From Pelomonas sp046294815 (GTDB taxonomy: Bacteria > Pseudomonadota > Gammaproteobacteria > Burkholderiales > Burkholderiaceae_C): a DNA stretch of 64,000 nucleotides. The position numbers were made by a program, and so were the translations under genes. Position 1 is the stretch's first letter. Every line of letters starts with the position of its first letter. The notes under the pieces are model-generated. The model saw nothing but the letters and a program-made list of their open reading frames with translations. It did no database searches and had not been told where the DNA came from. The DNA lies in contig JBKBOJ010000001.1 in assembly GCA_046294815.1 (NCBI GenBank), positions 74,809 through 138,808 of the forward strand. The letters are read 5' to 3'. Below are positions 43,519 to 52,121 of this stretch, one piece after another.

Positions 43519-44396
43519 TCGTTCCCGTGCGACTGGCTGGCGCGCCACTCGATGATTTGCTTGATCACCAGCGTCACCAGCGCCAGCAACGCCAGCAGCG
43601 AGGCCACGGCGAAGGCGGCGGCGAACTGGTATTCGTTGTAGAGGATCTCGACGTGCAGTGGCAGCGTGTTGGTCAGGCCGCGGATGTGGCCCGACACGAC
43701 CGACACCGCGCCGAACTCGCCCATGGCCCGCGCATTGCACAGGATGACGCCGTACAGCAGGCCCCACTTGATGTTGGGCAGCGTGACGCGGCGGAAGGTC
43801 TGCCAACCGCTGGCACCCAGCACGGTGGCGGCTTCCTCCTCGTCCTTGCCCTGGGCCTGCATCAGCGGGATCAGCTCGCGCGCGACGAAGGGGAAGGTGA
43901 CGAAGATGGTTGCCAGCACGATGCCTGGCACGGCAAAGATGATCTTGATGTCGTGGGCCTGCAGCCAGGGGCCGAGCCAGCCGTTGGCACCGAACACCAG
44001 CACATACATCAGGCCGGCCACCACCGGCGAGACCGAGAAGGGCAGGTCGATCAGCGTGATCAGAATCTGCTTGCCAGGGAACTCGTGCTTGGCGATCAGC
44101 CAGGCAGCGCTGACACCGAACAGCAGGTTCAGCGGCACGGCGATGGCGGCAGCCGTCAGCGTCAGCTTGATGGCCGACAGCGTCTCCGGGTCGGCCAGCG
44201 ACGTGAAGTAGAGCCCCCAGCCCTTGCGCAAGGCCTCGGTGAAGACGGCCACCAGCGGCAGGATCAGGAAGATCAGGAAGAAGCCCAGGCCCAGCGTCAG
44301 CAGCGCAAGCCGCACCCAGGGTGCCTCGCGGGTGGCCGGGTTGTCCTGGTATTTGGCGCGGGCGCGGGCCGGCGCGAGGTGGAGGGTGGTGCTCAT
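43515..44396 (-). CDS. cysW: Sulfate ABC transporter permease CysW
   Basis: The 293-residue permease has about six membrane segments and the inner-membrane ABC loop EEEAATVLGASGWQTFRRVTLP. Features such as HEFPGKQILITLIDLPFSVSPVVAGL are typical of CysW. It forms the channel with CysT. Its start overlaps the cysT stop (ATGA), and its stop overlaps the start of cysA. Confidence 0.95.
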
Positions 44397-45259
44397 CGCG
44401 CACCCCGCTGGGACGTCCAGGCCTGCAGCCCGTTGATGATGAGCAGCAGCACGAAGCTGACCACCAGCATGACGGTGGCAATCGCCGTGGCGCCGACGTA
44501 GTCGTATTGCTCCAGCTTGGAGATGATCATCAGCGGCGTGATCTCGCTGACCAGCGGGATATTGCCGGCGATGAAGATCACCGAGCCGTACTCGCCGACG
44601 GCGCGCGCAAAGGCCAGCGCGAAGCCGGTCAGCAGCGCGGGCAGCAGCGTGGGCAGTACGACGTGGCGGAAGGTCTGCCAGCGCTGCGCGCCCAGCGACG
44701 CGGCAGCCTCCTCCAGTTCGGTCTCCATGTCCTCCAGCACCGGTTGCACGGTGCGCACGATGAAGGGCAGGCCGATGAAGATCAGCGCCAGCAGCACGCC
44801 CAGCGGCGTGAAGGCGATCTTCAGGCCCTCGGGGCCGAACAGGAAAGCCAGCGTGCCACCTGGCGCAAACAGCGCGCCGACCCAACCGTTGGGCGCGTAA
44901 AGCGCCGTCAGCGCGATGCCGGCGACGGCGGTAGGCAGCGCGAAGGGCAGGTCGATGAGCGCGTCGACCAGCTTCTTGCCAGGGAACTCATAGCGCACGA
45001 TGCACCAGGCCAGGATGAGGCCGAAGACCAGGTTGATGGCCGCTGCGATCAGCGCGGCGCCGAAGCTGAGCTTGTAGGAGGCCATCACGCGCGGTGACGT
45101 CGCTGCGGCCCAGAACGCCTCCCAGCCATGGCCGGACGATTTCAGGAACACCGCGGCCAGCGGCACCAGCACGATGAGGGACAGATAGAACAGCGTGAAA
45201 CCCAGCGTCGGCGCGAAGCCGGGAAGCACGCGCCGTCGTCCCAACGAGAACGAAGCCAT
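44393..45259 (-). CDS. cysT: Sulfate ABC transporter permease CysT
   Basis: The 288-residue permease carries the EAA loop ELEEAAASLGAQRWQTFRHVVLPTLLPALLTG and the CysT-type YEFPGKKLVDALIDLPFALPTAVAGI stretch. The ATG at 45259 gives a normal N-terminus (MASFSLGRRRVLPGF). The frame extends 18 codons further upstream without likeness to the family. It pairs with CysW and is 163 nt downstream of the second sbp gene, with which it is probably co-transcribed. Confidence 0.95.
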   Translation of the reverse strand: MASFSLGRRRVLPGFAPTLGFTLFYLSLIVLVPLAAVFLKSSGHGWEAFWAAATSPRVMASYKLSFGAALIAAAINLVFGLILAWCIVRYEFPGKKLVDALIDLPFALPTAVAGIALTALYAPNGWVGALFAPGGTLAFLFGPEGLKIAFTPLGVLLALIFIGLPFIVRTVQPVLEDMETELEEAAASLGAQRWQTFRHVVLPTLLPALLTGFALAFARAVGEYGSVIFIAGNIPLVSEITPLMIISKLEQYDYVGATAIATVMLVVSFVLLLIINGLQAWTSQRGAR

Positions 45260-45422
45260 GAGAGTGATGGGGATTGGTACTGCATTTAGGGCCGGGCGCC
45301 GGGCCGCGCCCAAGCCGGTCCGCGTGGGCGATGTGGGAGCGGCGTCAAGCCGCGCGCATCGCCATCGCCTCGGTGGATAGACCCGCCTCGCACGCGTTCG
45401 GCGTCGCGCGCTGGGTGGGGCG

Positions 45423-46433
45423 TCAGCGTTTGATGCTGGCCATCACCTGGTCGAAGGTGCCGCCATCCGCAAAGTGCTGCTTGCTCACCTTGGCCCAGCC
45501 GCCCAGCGTCTGATCCACGGTGAACAGCTTGATGTCGGCGAAGCGCTGCTGGTGCTTCTTGAAGATGGCCGGGTCGCGCGGGCGGAAGTTGTTCTGCGCG
45601 ATGATCTCTTGCGCCTGCGGGCTCCAGTGGAAGTCCAGGTAGGCCTTGGCCAGTGCGGCCGTGCCCTTTTTGGCGGCGACCTTGTCGACGAGGGCCACGG
45701 GGGCCTCGGTCTCGATGGACACGCTGGGGTTGACCTGCTCGAACTGGCCCTTGCCGAACTCGTTCTCGATCAGCTCCACCTCGGCCTCGAAGGTGACCAG
45801 CACGTCGCCGATGCCCCGCTGAGTGAAGGTGGTCGTGGCGCCGCGGCCGCCGCCGTCCAACACCGGCACATTGGCCAGCACCTTGGTGACCAACTCGCGA
45901 GCCTGCGCTTCGCTGCCGCCCTTGGCGATGACGCTGCCCCACAGGGCCAGGTAGCTGTAGCGGCCGTTGCCCGTCACCTTGGGGTTGGGGATGATGACCT
46001 GCACGCCGGGGCGGGCCAGGTCCGCCCAGTCCTTGATGCCCTTGGGGTTGCCCTTGCGCACCAGGAAGGTCATCGTGGACGAGTAGGGCGCCGCGTTGTT
46101 GGGAAAGCGGCTGCGCCAGTCGGCCGGCGTCAGCCCGCTGCTGGCCAGTTGGTCCACGTCGGTGGCCTGATTCATCGTCACCACGTCCGCTTCCAGGCCG
46201 CCGATGACGGCGCCGATCTGCTTGCTGGAGCCGCCATGGCTCTGGTTGACCGTCACGTTGAAGCCCTTGGCCTTCTGCGCCGCGACGAAGGCGGGGTTGA
46301 GCTGCTTGTACAGCTCGCGCGCCACGTCGTAGGAGACGTTCAGCAGCGTCGTATCGGCAGCCAGCGCCGGCAGGGCTGCGCAGGCGGCCAACAGAGCCAG
46401 CGTGGTGCGGCGGGTGAACTTGGAGAGGGGCAT
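45423..46433 (-). CDS. sbp: Periplasmic sulfate-binding protein (copy 2, operon copy)
   Basis: The 336-residue protein has a signal peptide (FTRRTTLALLAACAALPALA-A) and the Sbp signatures LLNVSYDVARELY, SHGGSSKQIGAVIGGL and FLVRKGNPKGIKDW. It is the first gene of the sbp-cysT-cysW-cysA group and so the likely primary binding protein. The ATG at 46433 begins the signal peptide, and the frame to 46490 is extra. Direct repeats upstream may be a CysB-type control region. Confidence 0.94.
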   Translation of the reverse strand: MPLSKFTRRTTLALLAACAALPALAADTTLLNVSYDVARELYKQLNPAFVAAQKAKGFNVTVNQSHGGSSKQIGAVIGGLEADVVTMNQATDVDQLASSGLTPADWRSRFPNNAAPYSSTMTFLVRKGNPKGIKDWADLARPGVQVIIPNPKVTGNGRYSYLALWGSVIAKGGSEAQARELVTKVLANVPVLDGGGRGATTTFTQRGIGDVLVTFEAEVELIENEFGKGQFEQVNPSVSIETEAPVALVDKVAAKKGTAALAKAYLDFHWSPQAQEIIAQNNFRPRDPAIFKKHQQRFADIKLFTVDQTLGGWAKVSKQHFADGGTFDQVMASIKR

Positions 46434-46781
46434 GGTGTCGAGGACGTCGTTGGAACGAAGCCGCGAGGGTGCCCCAAGTCCCTTATGCAAGGAACGATAG
46501 TTTGCTTATTTCCTTATGCCGATCCAGCCAAAGGCGGCACCGCTCGCGGCCGTGCTCTGTCCGCAGGGGCGCGACGGCGGTGTCGGCGCACCGTCCGAGG
46601 TGCTGAGCGATGCACGCAGCGCCGGCGTGCTTTTGCATGCGGGAGCGGGCGGCGCATTTCGGTGGGGGTGTCGGTGTCGTGATCTTGCTGGTGTGCCAGT
46701 GAAACTGCGTTCCGTTTTGCGCGTTACATTGCTGGCCGCACCTACCACCGCGCCGCTTGGCGCACACAGTGAGAGAACTCC
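46434..46781. other. Intergenic control region, no gene
   Basis: This 348-nt stretch separates the divergent sbp and hydratase genes. Apart from the AT-rich repeat-bearing part at 46481-46519, it is GC-rich. The short frames on both strands (for example a minus-strand frame at 46483-46767) have compositions unlike the real genes, so I annotate none. Confidence 0.55.
46481..46519. promoter_or_regulatory. Direct repeats upstream of the sulfate operon
   Basis: The octamer ccttatgc occurs at 46481-46488 and 46512-46519, 31 nt apart (about three helical turns), with gcttattt between. The first copy is part of the palindrome ccttatgcaagg. Its position, about 48 nt upstream of the sbp ATG in an AT-rich patch, suits a LysR-type CysB/Cbl activator site. 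This is inference. Confidence 0.35.
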
Positions 46782-47600
46782 ATGAGCGTCATACAGCACA
46801 TCGCCGAAGCCTTCGCCTCAGCCCGCGCCGCCGGCCGCGCTCTAGCGGCGTATCCCGGCACGCCGCCCGCCACGCTGGCTGAGGCCTACGCCATCCAGGC
46901 CGCGGCCATCGCCCGCTGGCCCGATGCCGTCGCCGGCTGGAAGGTCGCCCGCGTCAACCCGGCCTTTTCAGCGCAGTTCCCTGAGGAGCGCCTCATCGGC
47001 CCCGTGTTCGCGCCCAACGTGCACCGCGTCGAGCCCGGCGGCACGGCGACCTGCCCGGTGTTCGACGGCGGCTTCGCAGCCGTCGAGGCCGAGGTCGTCA
47101 TCGTCGTCGCACAGGACGCACCCGCCGGCAAGGCCGATTGGACTGCGGACACCGTGCTGCCCTTCGTCCAGTCCATGCACATCGGCGTGGAAGTGGCCAG
47201 CAGCCCGCTGGCGACGCTGAACGACATCGGCCCCGGGGCGGTGATTTCCGACTTCGGCAACAACTGGGGTGTCGTCGTCGGTGCCGAGATTGCCAACTGG
47301 CGTGAGTTGGAAACCCTCGATGTCCAGACCTTCATCGACGGCGCCTTGGTCGGCACCGGCAAGGTTGCCCTCAAGCCCGGTCCGTTGGGTGCGTTGGCCT
47401 TCACGCTGAACAAGCGGGCCCAGCAGGGCGCCGCGCTGAAGGCAGGAGACGTGATTTCCACCGGCATGATCACCGGCGTGCACGACATCCGCGTCGGCCA
47501 GCGCTCACGGCATGTGTTTGCCGGGGTGGGCGAGCTGCAGGTGCAGATCAGCCGCAGCCTTTCTCGATGCGGGACACCAGAGCGTGGCCAAGCGAGCTGA
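46782..47600 (+). CDS. 2-keto-4-pentenoate hydratase-family protein
   Basis: The 272-residue protein belongs to the MhpD-type hydratase branch of the FAH superfamily. VEAEVVIVV holds the metal-site Glu region, and STGMITGVHDIRVG and the GWKVARVNP stretch are also typical. The C-terminal 16 or so residues are an unrelated Arg/Gln-rich tail. GAGAGAA precedes the ATG. It is divergent from the sulfate operon and has no catabolic partners, so the substrate is unknown. A second, distant relative lies at 18826-19512. Confidence 0.85.
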   Translation: MSVIQHIAEAFASARAAGRALAAYPGTPPATLAEAYAIQAAAIARWPDAVAGWKVARVNPAFSAQFPEERLIGPVFAPNVHRVEPGGTATCPVFDGGFAAVEAEVVIVVAQDAPAGKADWTADTVLPFVQSMHIGVEVASSPLATLNDIGPGAVISDFGNNWGVVVGAEIANWRELETLDVQTFIDGALVGTGKVALKPGPLGALAFTLNKRAQQGAALKAGDVISTGMITGVHDIRVGQRSRHVFAGVGELQVQISRSLSRCGTPERGQAS

Positions 47601-47693
47601 AGCCAATCCGGACGTGCGCCGGTCAAGCGTCGCGAATCGAGGCGGCTGATCCTTGAACCTGGAAACACCAGTTGAGCCTTGTGGCGGCCTTTC

Positions 47694-48272
47694 CTAGCGG
47701 CGCCGCGACGAGCGCCAGTGGCGGATCAGCAGCCAGGCGCCCAGCATGCCGCCCAGGTGAGCGAAATGGGCCACACCGCTGGCGCGGCTGAAGCCCAGGA
47801 TGAGCTCCAGCCCACCGAAGATTGCGACGAAGTACTTGGCCTTCATCGGGATGGGCGGGATCAGCGGCACGATGATGCGGTTGGGAAACAGCATGCCGAA
47901 GGACAGCAGCAGCCCGAAGATCGCGCCCGAGGCGCCCACCGTCGGCGCGTTGGTGCCTATGGCCCAGGTGAACAGCAGTTGCACCGCTGCCGCGCTCAGC
48001 GCGCTGGCGACCAGGATCTGCGTGTAGCGCCGCGGTCCCCATACCCGCTCCAACTCACCGCCGAACATCCACAGCCCCAGCATGTTGAACAGCAGGTGCA
48101 TGAAGTCGCCGTGCAGGAAGGCATAGCTCAGTGGCTGCCAGGGCAGGAAGGCGCCCGAGGCCAGGGGCCAGAGCTCGAACCAGAAGGCCAGCGTGGGGAA
48201 CAGGATGAAGAAGCAGTAGACACCGACGCAAGCCAGGATGAAGGCTTTGGTGACCTGAGGCAGCGGGGGCAT
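47694..48272 (-). CDS. Rhomboid-family intramembrane serine protease
   Basis: The 192-residue membrane protein has six hydrophobic segments. The catalytic Ser lies in GASGAIFG and the catalytic His in HFAHLGGMLGAWLL. HLLFNMLGLWMFGGELER is the conserved loop after helix 1. It cleaves membrane proteins within the bilayer, and the target is unknown. It lies downstream of, and on the same strand as, tRNA-Leu. Confidence 0.93.
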   Translation of the reverse strand: MPPLPQVTKAFILACVGVYCFFILFPTLAFWFELWPLASGAFLPWQPLSYAFLHGDFMHLLFNMLGLWMFGGELERVWGPRRYTQILVASALSAAAVQLLFTWAIGTNAPTVGASGAIFGLLLSFGMLFPNRIIVPLIPPIPMKAKYFVAIFGGLELILGFSRASGVAHFAHLGGMLGAWLLIRHWRSSRRR

Positions 48273-48362
48273 GGAGTCTCGGTGGGGGCGCCGCAGCGGC
48301 GCGTCGCGATCGGAGGGGCCGATGCTTATGGGCCGAGTGTATGCCAGTGATTGCGCGACCTA

Positions 48363-48447
48363 TGGTGCCCCCCGCCGGACTCGAACCGGCACACCTTGCG
48401 GCGGGGGATTTTGAGTCCCCTGCGTCTACCGATTCCGCCAGAGGGGC
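48363..48447 (-). tRNA. tRNA-Leu (anticodon CAA)
   Basis: Read on the minus strand, the 85-nt sequence starts gcccctctggcggaatcgg and ends in an encoded CCA. The 7-bp acceptor stem pairs gcccctc with ggggggc (one T-G wobble). The anticodon stem gggga/tcccc holds a loop ctcaaaa, giving anticodon CAA. A long variable arm and the ggttcgagtcc T-arm are typical of leucine tRNAs. Confidence 0.97.
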
Positions 48448-48537
48448 CATCGGTCGTGCAACCCGCCGTGATGGCGAGGGGATGCATTATGCACTCGCCA
48501 AGGCTCGGATTTCGAACCCGCTGCCACAATCACCGTC

Positions 48538-49434
48538 ATGAACTATCCGACCCTCGAAGACGTCATCGGCGCCACGCCGCTGGTGCGGTTGCAGCGCCTG
48601 CCCGGCAGCGATGGGCGCGGCAATGTGATCCTGGCCAAGCTGGAGGGCAACAACCCAGCCGGCTCGGTGAAGGACCGCCCCGCCATCAGCATGATCAAGC
48701 GCGCCGAGGAGCGCGGCGAGATCAAGCCGGGTGACACGCTGATCGAGGCGACTTCCGGCAACACCGGCATCGCGCTGGCGATGGCCGCCGCCATCCGCGG
48801 CTACCGCATGGTGCTGATCATGCCGGAGGACTTGTCCATCGAGCGCGCCCAGACCATGAAGGCCTTCGGTGCCGAGCTCATTCTGACGCCCAAGACCGGC
48901 GGCATGGAGTACGCGCGCGATCTGGCCGAGCAGATGGCGCGCGAGGGCAAGGGCCGCGTGTTGGACCAGTTTGCCAACCCCGACAACCCGCGCGTGCACT
49001 ACGAGACCACCGGCCCCGAGCTGTGGAAGGACACCGGCGGGCGCATCACCCACTTCGTCAGCGCGATGGGCACGACCGGCACCATCACCGGTACCTCGCG
49101 CTTTCTGAAAGAGCAGAACCCGGCGGTGCGCATCGTCGGCGCGCAGCCGGCGGAAGGCTCGCGCATCCCCGGCATCCGCAAGTGGCCCGAGGCCTACCTG
49201 CCCAAGATCTACGACCCCAGCGGCGTGGACGAACTGGTGCTGGTGAGCCAGGCCGACGCCGAGGACATGGCGCGCCGGCTGGCCCGCGAGGAGGGCTTGT
49301 TCGCCGGCATCTCGGCCGCAGGCGCCTGCTGGGTGGCGCTGCAGATTGCCAAGCAGGTCGAGAACGCGACCATCGCCTTCATCGTCTGCGACCGCGGCGA
49401 CCGCTACCTGTCCACGGGCGTCTTTCCCGCGTGA
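48538..49434 (+). CDS. cysM: Cysteine synthase B
   Basis: The 298-residue PLP enzyme has the lysine Schiff-base motif NPAGSVKDRPA, the TSGNTGIALA substrate loop and GTTGTITGTSRFLK for phosphate binding. The PEDLSIERAQ and IPGIRKWPEAYLP regions favour the CysM type, which can use thiosulfate or sulfide with O-acetylserine. It is followed, with a GTGA overlap, by a NUDIX gene and then tusA, a sulfur-linked group. Confidence 0.93.
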   Translation: MNYPTLEDVIGATPLVRLQRLPGSDGRGNVILAKLEGNNPAGSVKDRPAISMIKRAEERGEIKPGDTLIEATSGNTGIALAMAAAIRGYRMVLIMPEDLSIERAQTMKAFGAELILTPKTGGMEYARDLAEQMAREGKGRVLDQFANPDNPRVHYETTGPELWKDTGGRITHFVSAMGTTGTITGTSRFLKEQNPAVRIVGAQPAEGSRIPGIRKWPEAYLPKIYDPSGVDELVLVSQADAEDMARRLAREEGLFAGISAAGACWVALQIAKQVENATIAFIVCDRGDRYLSTGVFPA

Positions 49435-49964
49435 AGCCGCCCACCTATTGCGGTGACTGCGCGACACCGCTCGCGTTGATCACGCTGGCCGAAGACGGCG
49501 GCGACAAGACGCGGCTGCGCTGCCCGGCCTGCGGCTGGACGCACTGGAACAACCCGACGCCGGTGCTGGCCGCCGTCATCGAATGCACGGACCGCGACGG
49601 CCAGGTGCTGCTGGCTCGCAATGCCGCCTGGCCCGGGCGCTTCTTTGGCCTGGTGACCGGCTTTTTGGAGGCCGGCGAGGCGCCTGAGGACGGCATGCGC
49701 CGTGAGATTGCCGAGGAGACTGCGCTGCAGGTGGACTCGCTGGCGCTGCTGGGCGTGTGGGACTTCCAGCGCATGAACCAGGTCATCATTGCCTACCATG
49801 CGGCGGCGCACGGCGAGATCCGGCTGTCACCCGAACTGGCCGAGTACAAGCTGCTGGCGCCGCAGGACCTGCGCTGCTGGCCGCAGGGCACGGGCCAGGC
49901 GTTGGCGACCTGGCTGCGCTCCAGAGGCATCACGCCGCAGTGGCTGGAGCTCAAGCGAGAATGA
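49431..49964 (+). CDS. NUDIX hydrolase with zinc ribbon (NudC-like)
   Basis: The 177-residue protein has an N-terminal four-Cys zinc ribbon (CGDC and CPACG) and a complete NUDIX box, GFLEAGEAPEDGMRREIAEET. This pattern suggests a NADH or nucleoside-diphosphate pyrophosphatase related to NudC, though shorter. The start is a GTG overlapping the cysM stop (GTGA). It is co-transcribed with cysM and tusA. Confidence 0.88.
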   Translation: MKPPTYCGDCATPLALITLAEDGGDKTRLRCPACGWTHWNNPTPVLAAVIECTDRDGQVLLARNAAWPGRFFGLVTGFLEAGEAPEDGMRREIAEETALQVDSLALLGVWDFQRMNQVIIAYHAAAHGEIRLSPELAEYKLLAPQDLRCWPQGTGQALATWLRSRGITPQWLELKRE

Positions 49965-49968
49965 CACG

Positions 49969-50196
49969 ATGGACGTCCAACGCGAGATCGATACCCGGGG
50001 CCTGAACTGCCCCCTGCCCATCCTGAAGGCCAAGAAGGCGCTGGCCGAAATGCAAAGCGGCGAGCTGCTGCGCGTGGTCGCGACCGACCCGGGCTCGCTG
50101 CGCGACTTTCAGGCCTTTGCGCGTCAGACCGGCAATGAGCTGGTGCAGCAGCAAACCGCAGGCGCGGAATTCATCCACGTCCTGCGTCGCCGCTGA
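49969..50196 (+). CDS. tusA: Sulfur carrier protein TusA
   Basis: The 75-residue protein has the TusA signature RGLNCPLPILKAKKAL, in which the Cys carries persulfide sulfur. In E. coli TusA passes sulfur to 2-thiouridine in tRNA and to other acceptors. It lies 4 nt after the NUDIX gene and closes the cysM group. The small size and ATG at 49969 are normal for the family. Confidence 0.93.
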   Translation: MDVQREIDTRGLNCPLPILKAKKALAEMQSGELLRVVATDPGSLRDFQAFARQTGNELVQQQTAGAEFIHVLRRR

Positions 50197-50204
50197 TCAG
50201 CGGG

Positions 50205-51098
50205 TCAGAGCGCCAAACCCTGCAGGAATTCCTTGAAGCCCGGGCCCAACTGCGGGTGGGCCAGGGCCAGCTCGACGTTGGCCTGCAGGAAGCCTTCCTT
50301 GCTGCCGCAGTCATAGCGCTTGCCCTCGTAGCGGTAGGCAAACACCTTCTCGCGACGCAGCAGGCCGGCGATGCCATCGGTCAGCTGGATCTCGCCGCCC
50401 ACGCCGCGTGGCTGGTTGGCGATTTCGTGGAAGACGCCGGGCGTCAGGATGTAGCGGCCCGCCACGCCCAGGCGTGAAGGGGCCTCTTCGGGCGCCGGCT
50501 TCTCGACGATGCGGTTCACGTCCATCAGGCTGTCGTTGACCTGGGTGCCGGCCACGATGCCGTAGCGGCGCGTGTGCTCGGCCGGCACTTCCTGCACGGC
50601 GAGTATCGAGGCGCGCCAGTCGGCGAACTGCTCCACCATTTGCTTCAGGATGCCGCGGCCCGGCTGGGGGCCCACCATCAGGTCGTCGGCCAGCAGCACG
50701 GCAAACGCTTCGTTGCCGACCAGGCGCTGGCCGCACAGCACCGCGTGGCCCAGGCCCAGTGCCTGGGCCTGGCGCACATAGATGCACTGCATGTCGTCGG
50801 GCTTGACGCTGCGCACCACCTCCAGCAGTTCGTGCTTGCCGGCGTTCTCCAGCGCGACCTCCAACTCGAAGGTCATGTCGAAGTGGTCTTCGATGGGGCG
50901 CTTGTGGCGGCCGGTCACGAAGATCATCTCGCGCACGCCGGCCTCGTAGGCCTCCTCGACCGCGTACTGGATCAGCGGCTTGTCGACCACCGGCAGCATC
51001 TCCTTGGGCTGGGCCTTGGTGGCCGGCAGAAAGCGGGTGCCGAGGCCGGCGACCGGGAAGATGGCTTTGGTGATCGGTGAGCGGTGGGAAGCGGCCAT
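50205..51098 (-). CDS. galU: UTP-glucose-1-phosphate uridylyltransferase
   Basis: The 297-residue protein is full-length GalU, which makes UDP-glucose from UTP and glucose 1-phosphate. Motifs are AGLGTRFLPATKAQPKEMLPVVDKP (nucleotide binding), VRQAQALGLGHAVLC, LLADD and VEKPAPEEAPS. The start at 51098 gives the usual short N-terminus, and the longer frame is a shadow of the divergent gene. It is convergent with tusA. Confidence 0.95.
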   Translation of the reverse strand: MAASHRSPITKAIFPVAGLGTRFLPATKAQPKEMLPVVDKPLIQYAVEEAYEAGVREMIFVTGRHKRPIEDHFDMTFELEVALENAGKHELLEVVRSVKPDDMQCIYVRQAQALGLGHAVLCGQRLVGNEAFAVLLADDLMVGPQPGRGILKQMVEQFADWRASILAVQEVPAEHTRRYGIVAGTQVNDSLMDVNRIVEKPAPEEAPSRLGVAGRYILTPGVFHEIANQPRGVGGEIQLTDGIAGLLRREKVFAYRYEGKRYDCGSKEGFLQANVELALAHPQLGPGFKEFLQGLAL

Positions 51099-51179
51099 GG
51101 GTACACTGGTTTGGCGGGTTTCGGCCATTGTGTCATGCGCTGTGTGACGGCTCTGACCCTGGAGTTGGGCACAACAAGA

Positions 51180-52121
51180 ATGACGGTCCTCATCCTCGAA
51201 CCGCTGGAAGCCGACGTCGTGCAGTGGCTGGCCGAGCGCCATGACGCGCGCTTTGCGCCGGAGCTGGTGGGTGATGCCGAGGCGCTTGCCGCGGCGCTCG
51301 TGCGTGCGCGCGCGCTGGTGGCGCCGCCGCAGGTGCGCATCGACGCCGAGTTGCTGCGCGCTGCGCGTCAGCTGCGCGCCATCGGTCGGGCCAGTGGCGG
51401 CTCGGAGAACATCGACGTCGAGGCCTGCCGGCAGGCCGGGGTCGAGGTGGTGCGCTCGCAGTCCTCCACCGCCAGCGCCGAGGCCGAGTTCGCCATCGGC
51501 GCGCTGCTGAGCCTGCTCAGGCGGCTGCCCGTGGAGGGCAGCGACGGCCTGCGTGTGGGGCGCGAGCTGGGCTGTGCGACGGTGGGCCTGCTGGGGCTGA
51601 CGCCCGCGGCCCGCGTCATCGCGCAGCTGCTGCAGACCTTCGGCACGCGCGTCATCGGCTACGACCCGGGCTGCCATCCCAGTGACGCGATCTGGGCGCG
51701 CTGGGGCATCGAGGCCGTCGGCCTCAAGGAGCTGGTCCAACACAGCGACGGGCTGGTGCTGTTGCTGCCGTATTTCGACCGTTTCCGCGGGCTGCTGGGC
51801 GCACGCCAGTTGGCGCAGGGGCGCAGTGGTCAGGTCTGGGTGGTGTTGAGCCAGTCGGGCTTGGTGGACGACGCCGCGCTGGCGCGCGCGCTGCGCGGCG
51901 GCCAGGTGCTGGCCGCCTGGTTCGACTGCCTGGAGCCGGGCTGGCTGGAGGCCGGCCAGCCGCTGCACGGCCTGGGCAACGTGCAGGTCACGCCGCGGCT
52001 GGCAGGCACCACGCGGGAGTCGCGCGTGCGTGCGGCCTGGGCCGTGGCACGCGCCATCGACGCACTGCTGACCCAGGCCGCCCCGGGCCAGGCGGCTGGG
52101 CAGCGCGCCGTCGCTTACTGA
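51180..52121 (+). CDS. D-2-hydroxyacid dehydrogenase homologue lacking catalytic residues
   Basis: The 313-residue protein has the overall layout of D-isomer 2-hydroxyacid dehydrogenases such as SerA. Key positions are changed. The dinucleotide loop GxGxxG reads GLTPAA (139-144), the catalytic Arg region (usually S-R-G-G) reads SQSG with Gln225, and the catalytic His of TPH is Arg273 (TPRLAG). It is therefore probably not an active oxidoreductase of this type. It may bind a ligand or act in regulation. It is divergent from galU and its 3' end overlaps valS by 7 nt. Confidence 0.82.
   Translation: MTVLILEPLEADVVQWLAERHDARFAPELVGDAEALAAALVRARALVAPPQVRIDAELLRAARQLRAIGRASGGSENIDVEACRQAGVEVVRSQSSTASAEAEFAIGALLSLLRRLPVEGSDGLRVGRELGCATVGLLGLTPAARVIAQLLQTFGTRVIGYDPGCHPSDAIWARWGIEAVGLKELVQHSDGLVLLLPYFDRFRGLLGARQLAQGRSGQVWVVLSQSGLVDDAALARALRGGQVLAAWFDCLEPGWLEAGQPLHGLGNVQVTPRLAGTTRESRVRAAWAVARAIDALLTQAAPGQAAGQRAVAY

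Noticed and set aside
46483..46767. Small minus-strand frame between sbp and the hydratase gene
   Set aside because: It covers the probable control region of sbp, has a Cys/Arg/His-rich composition unlike the neighbours and lacks a ribosome site.
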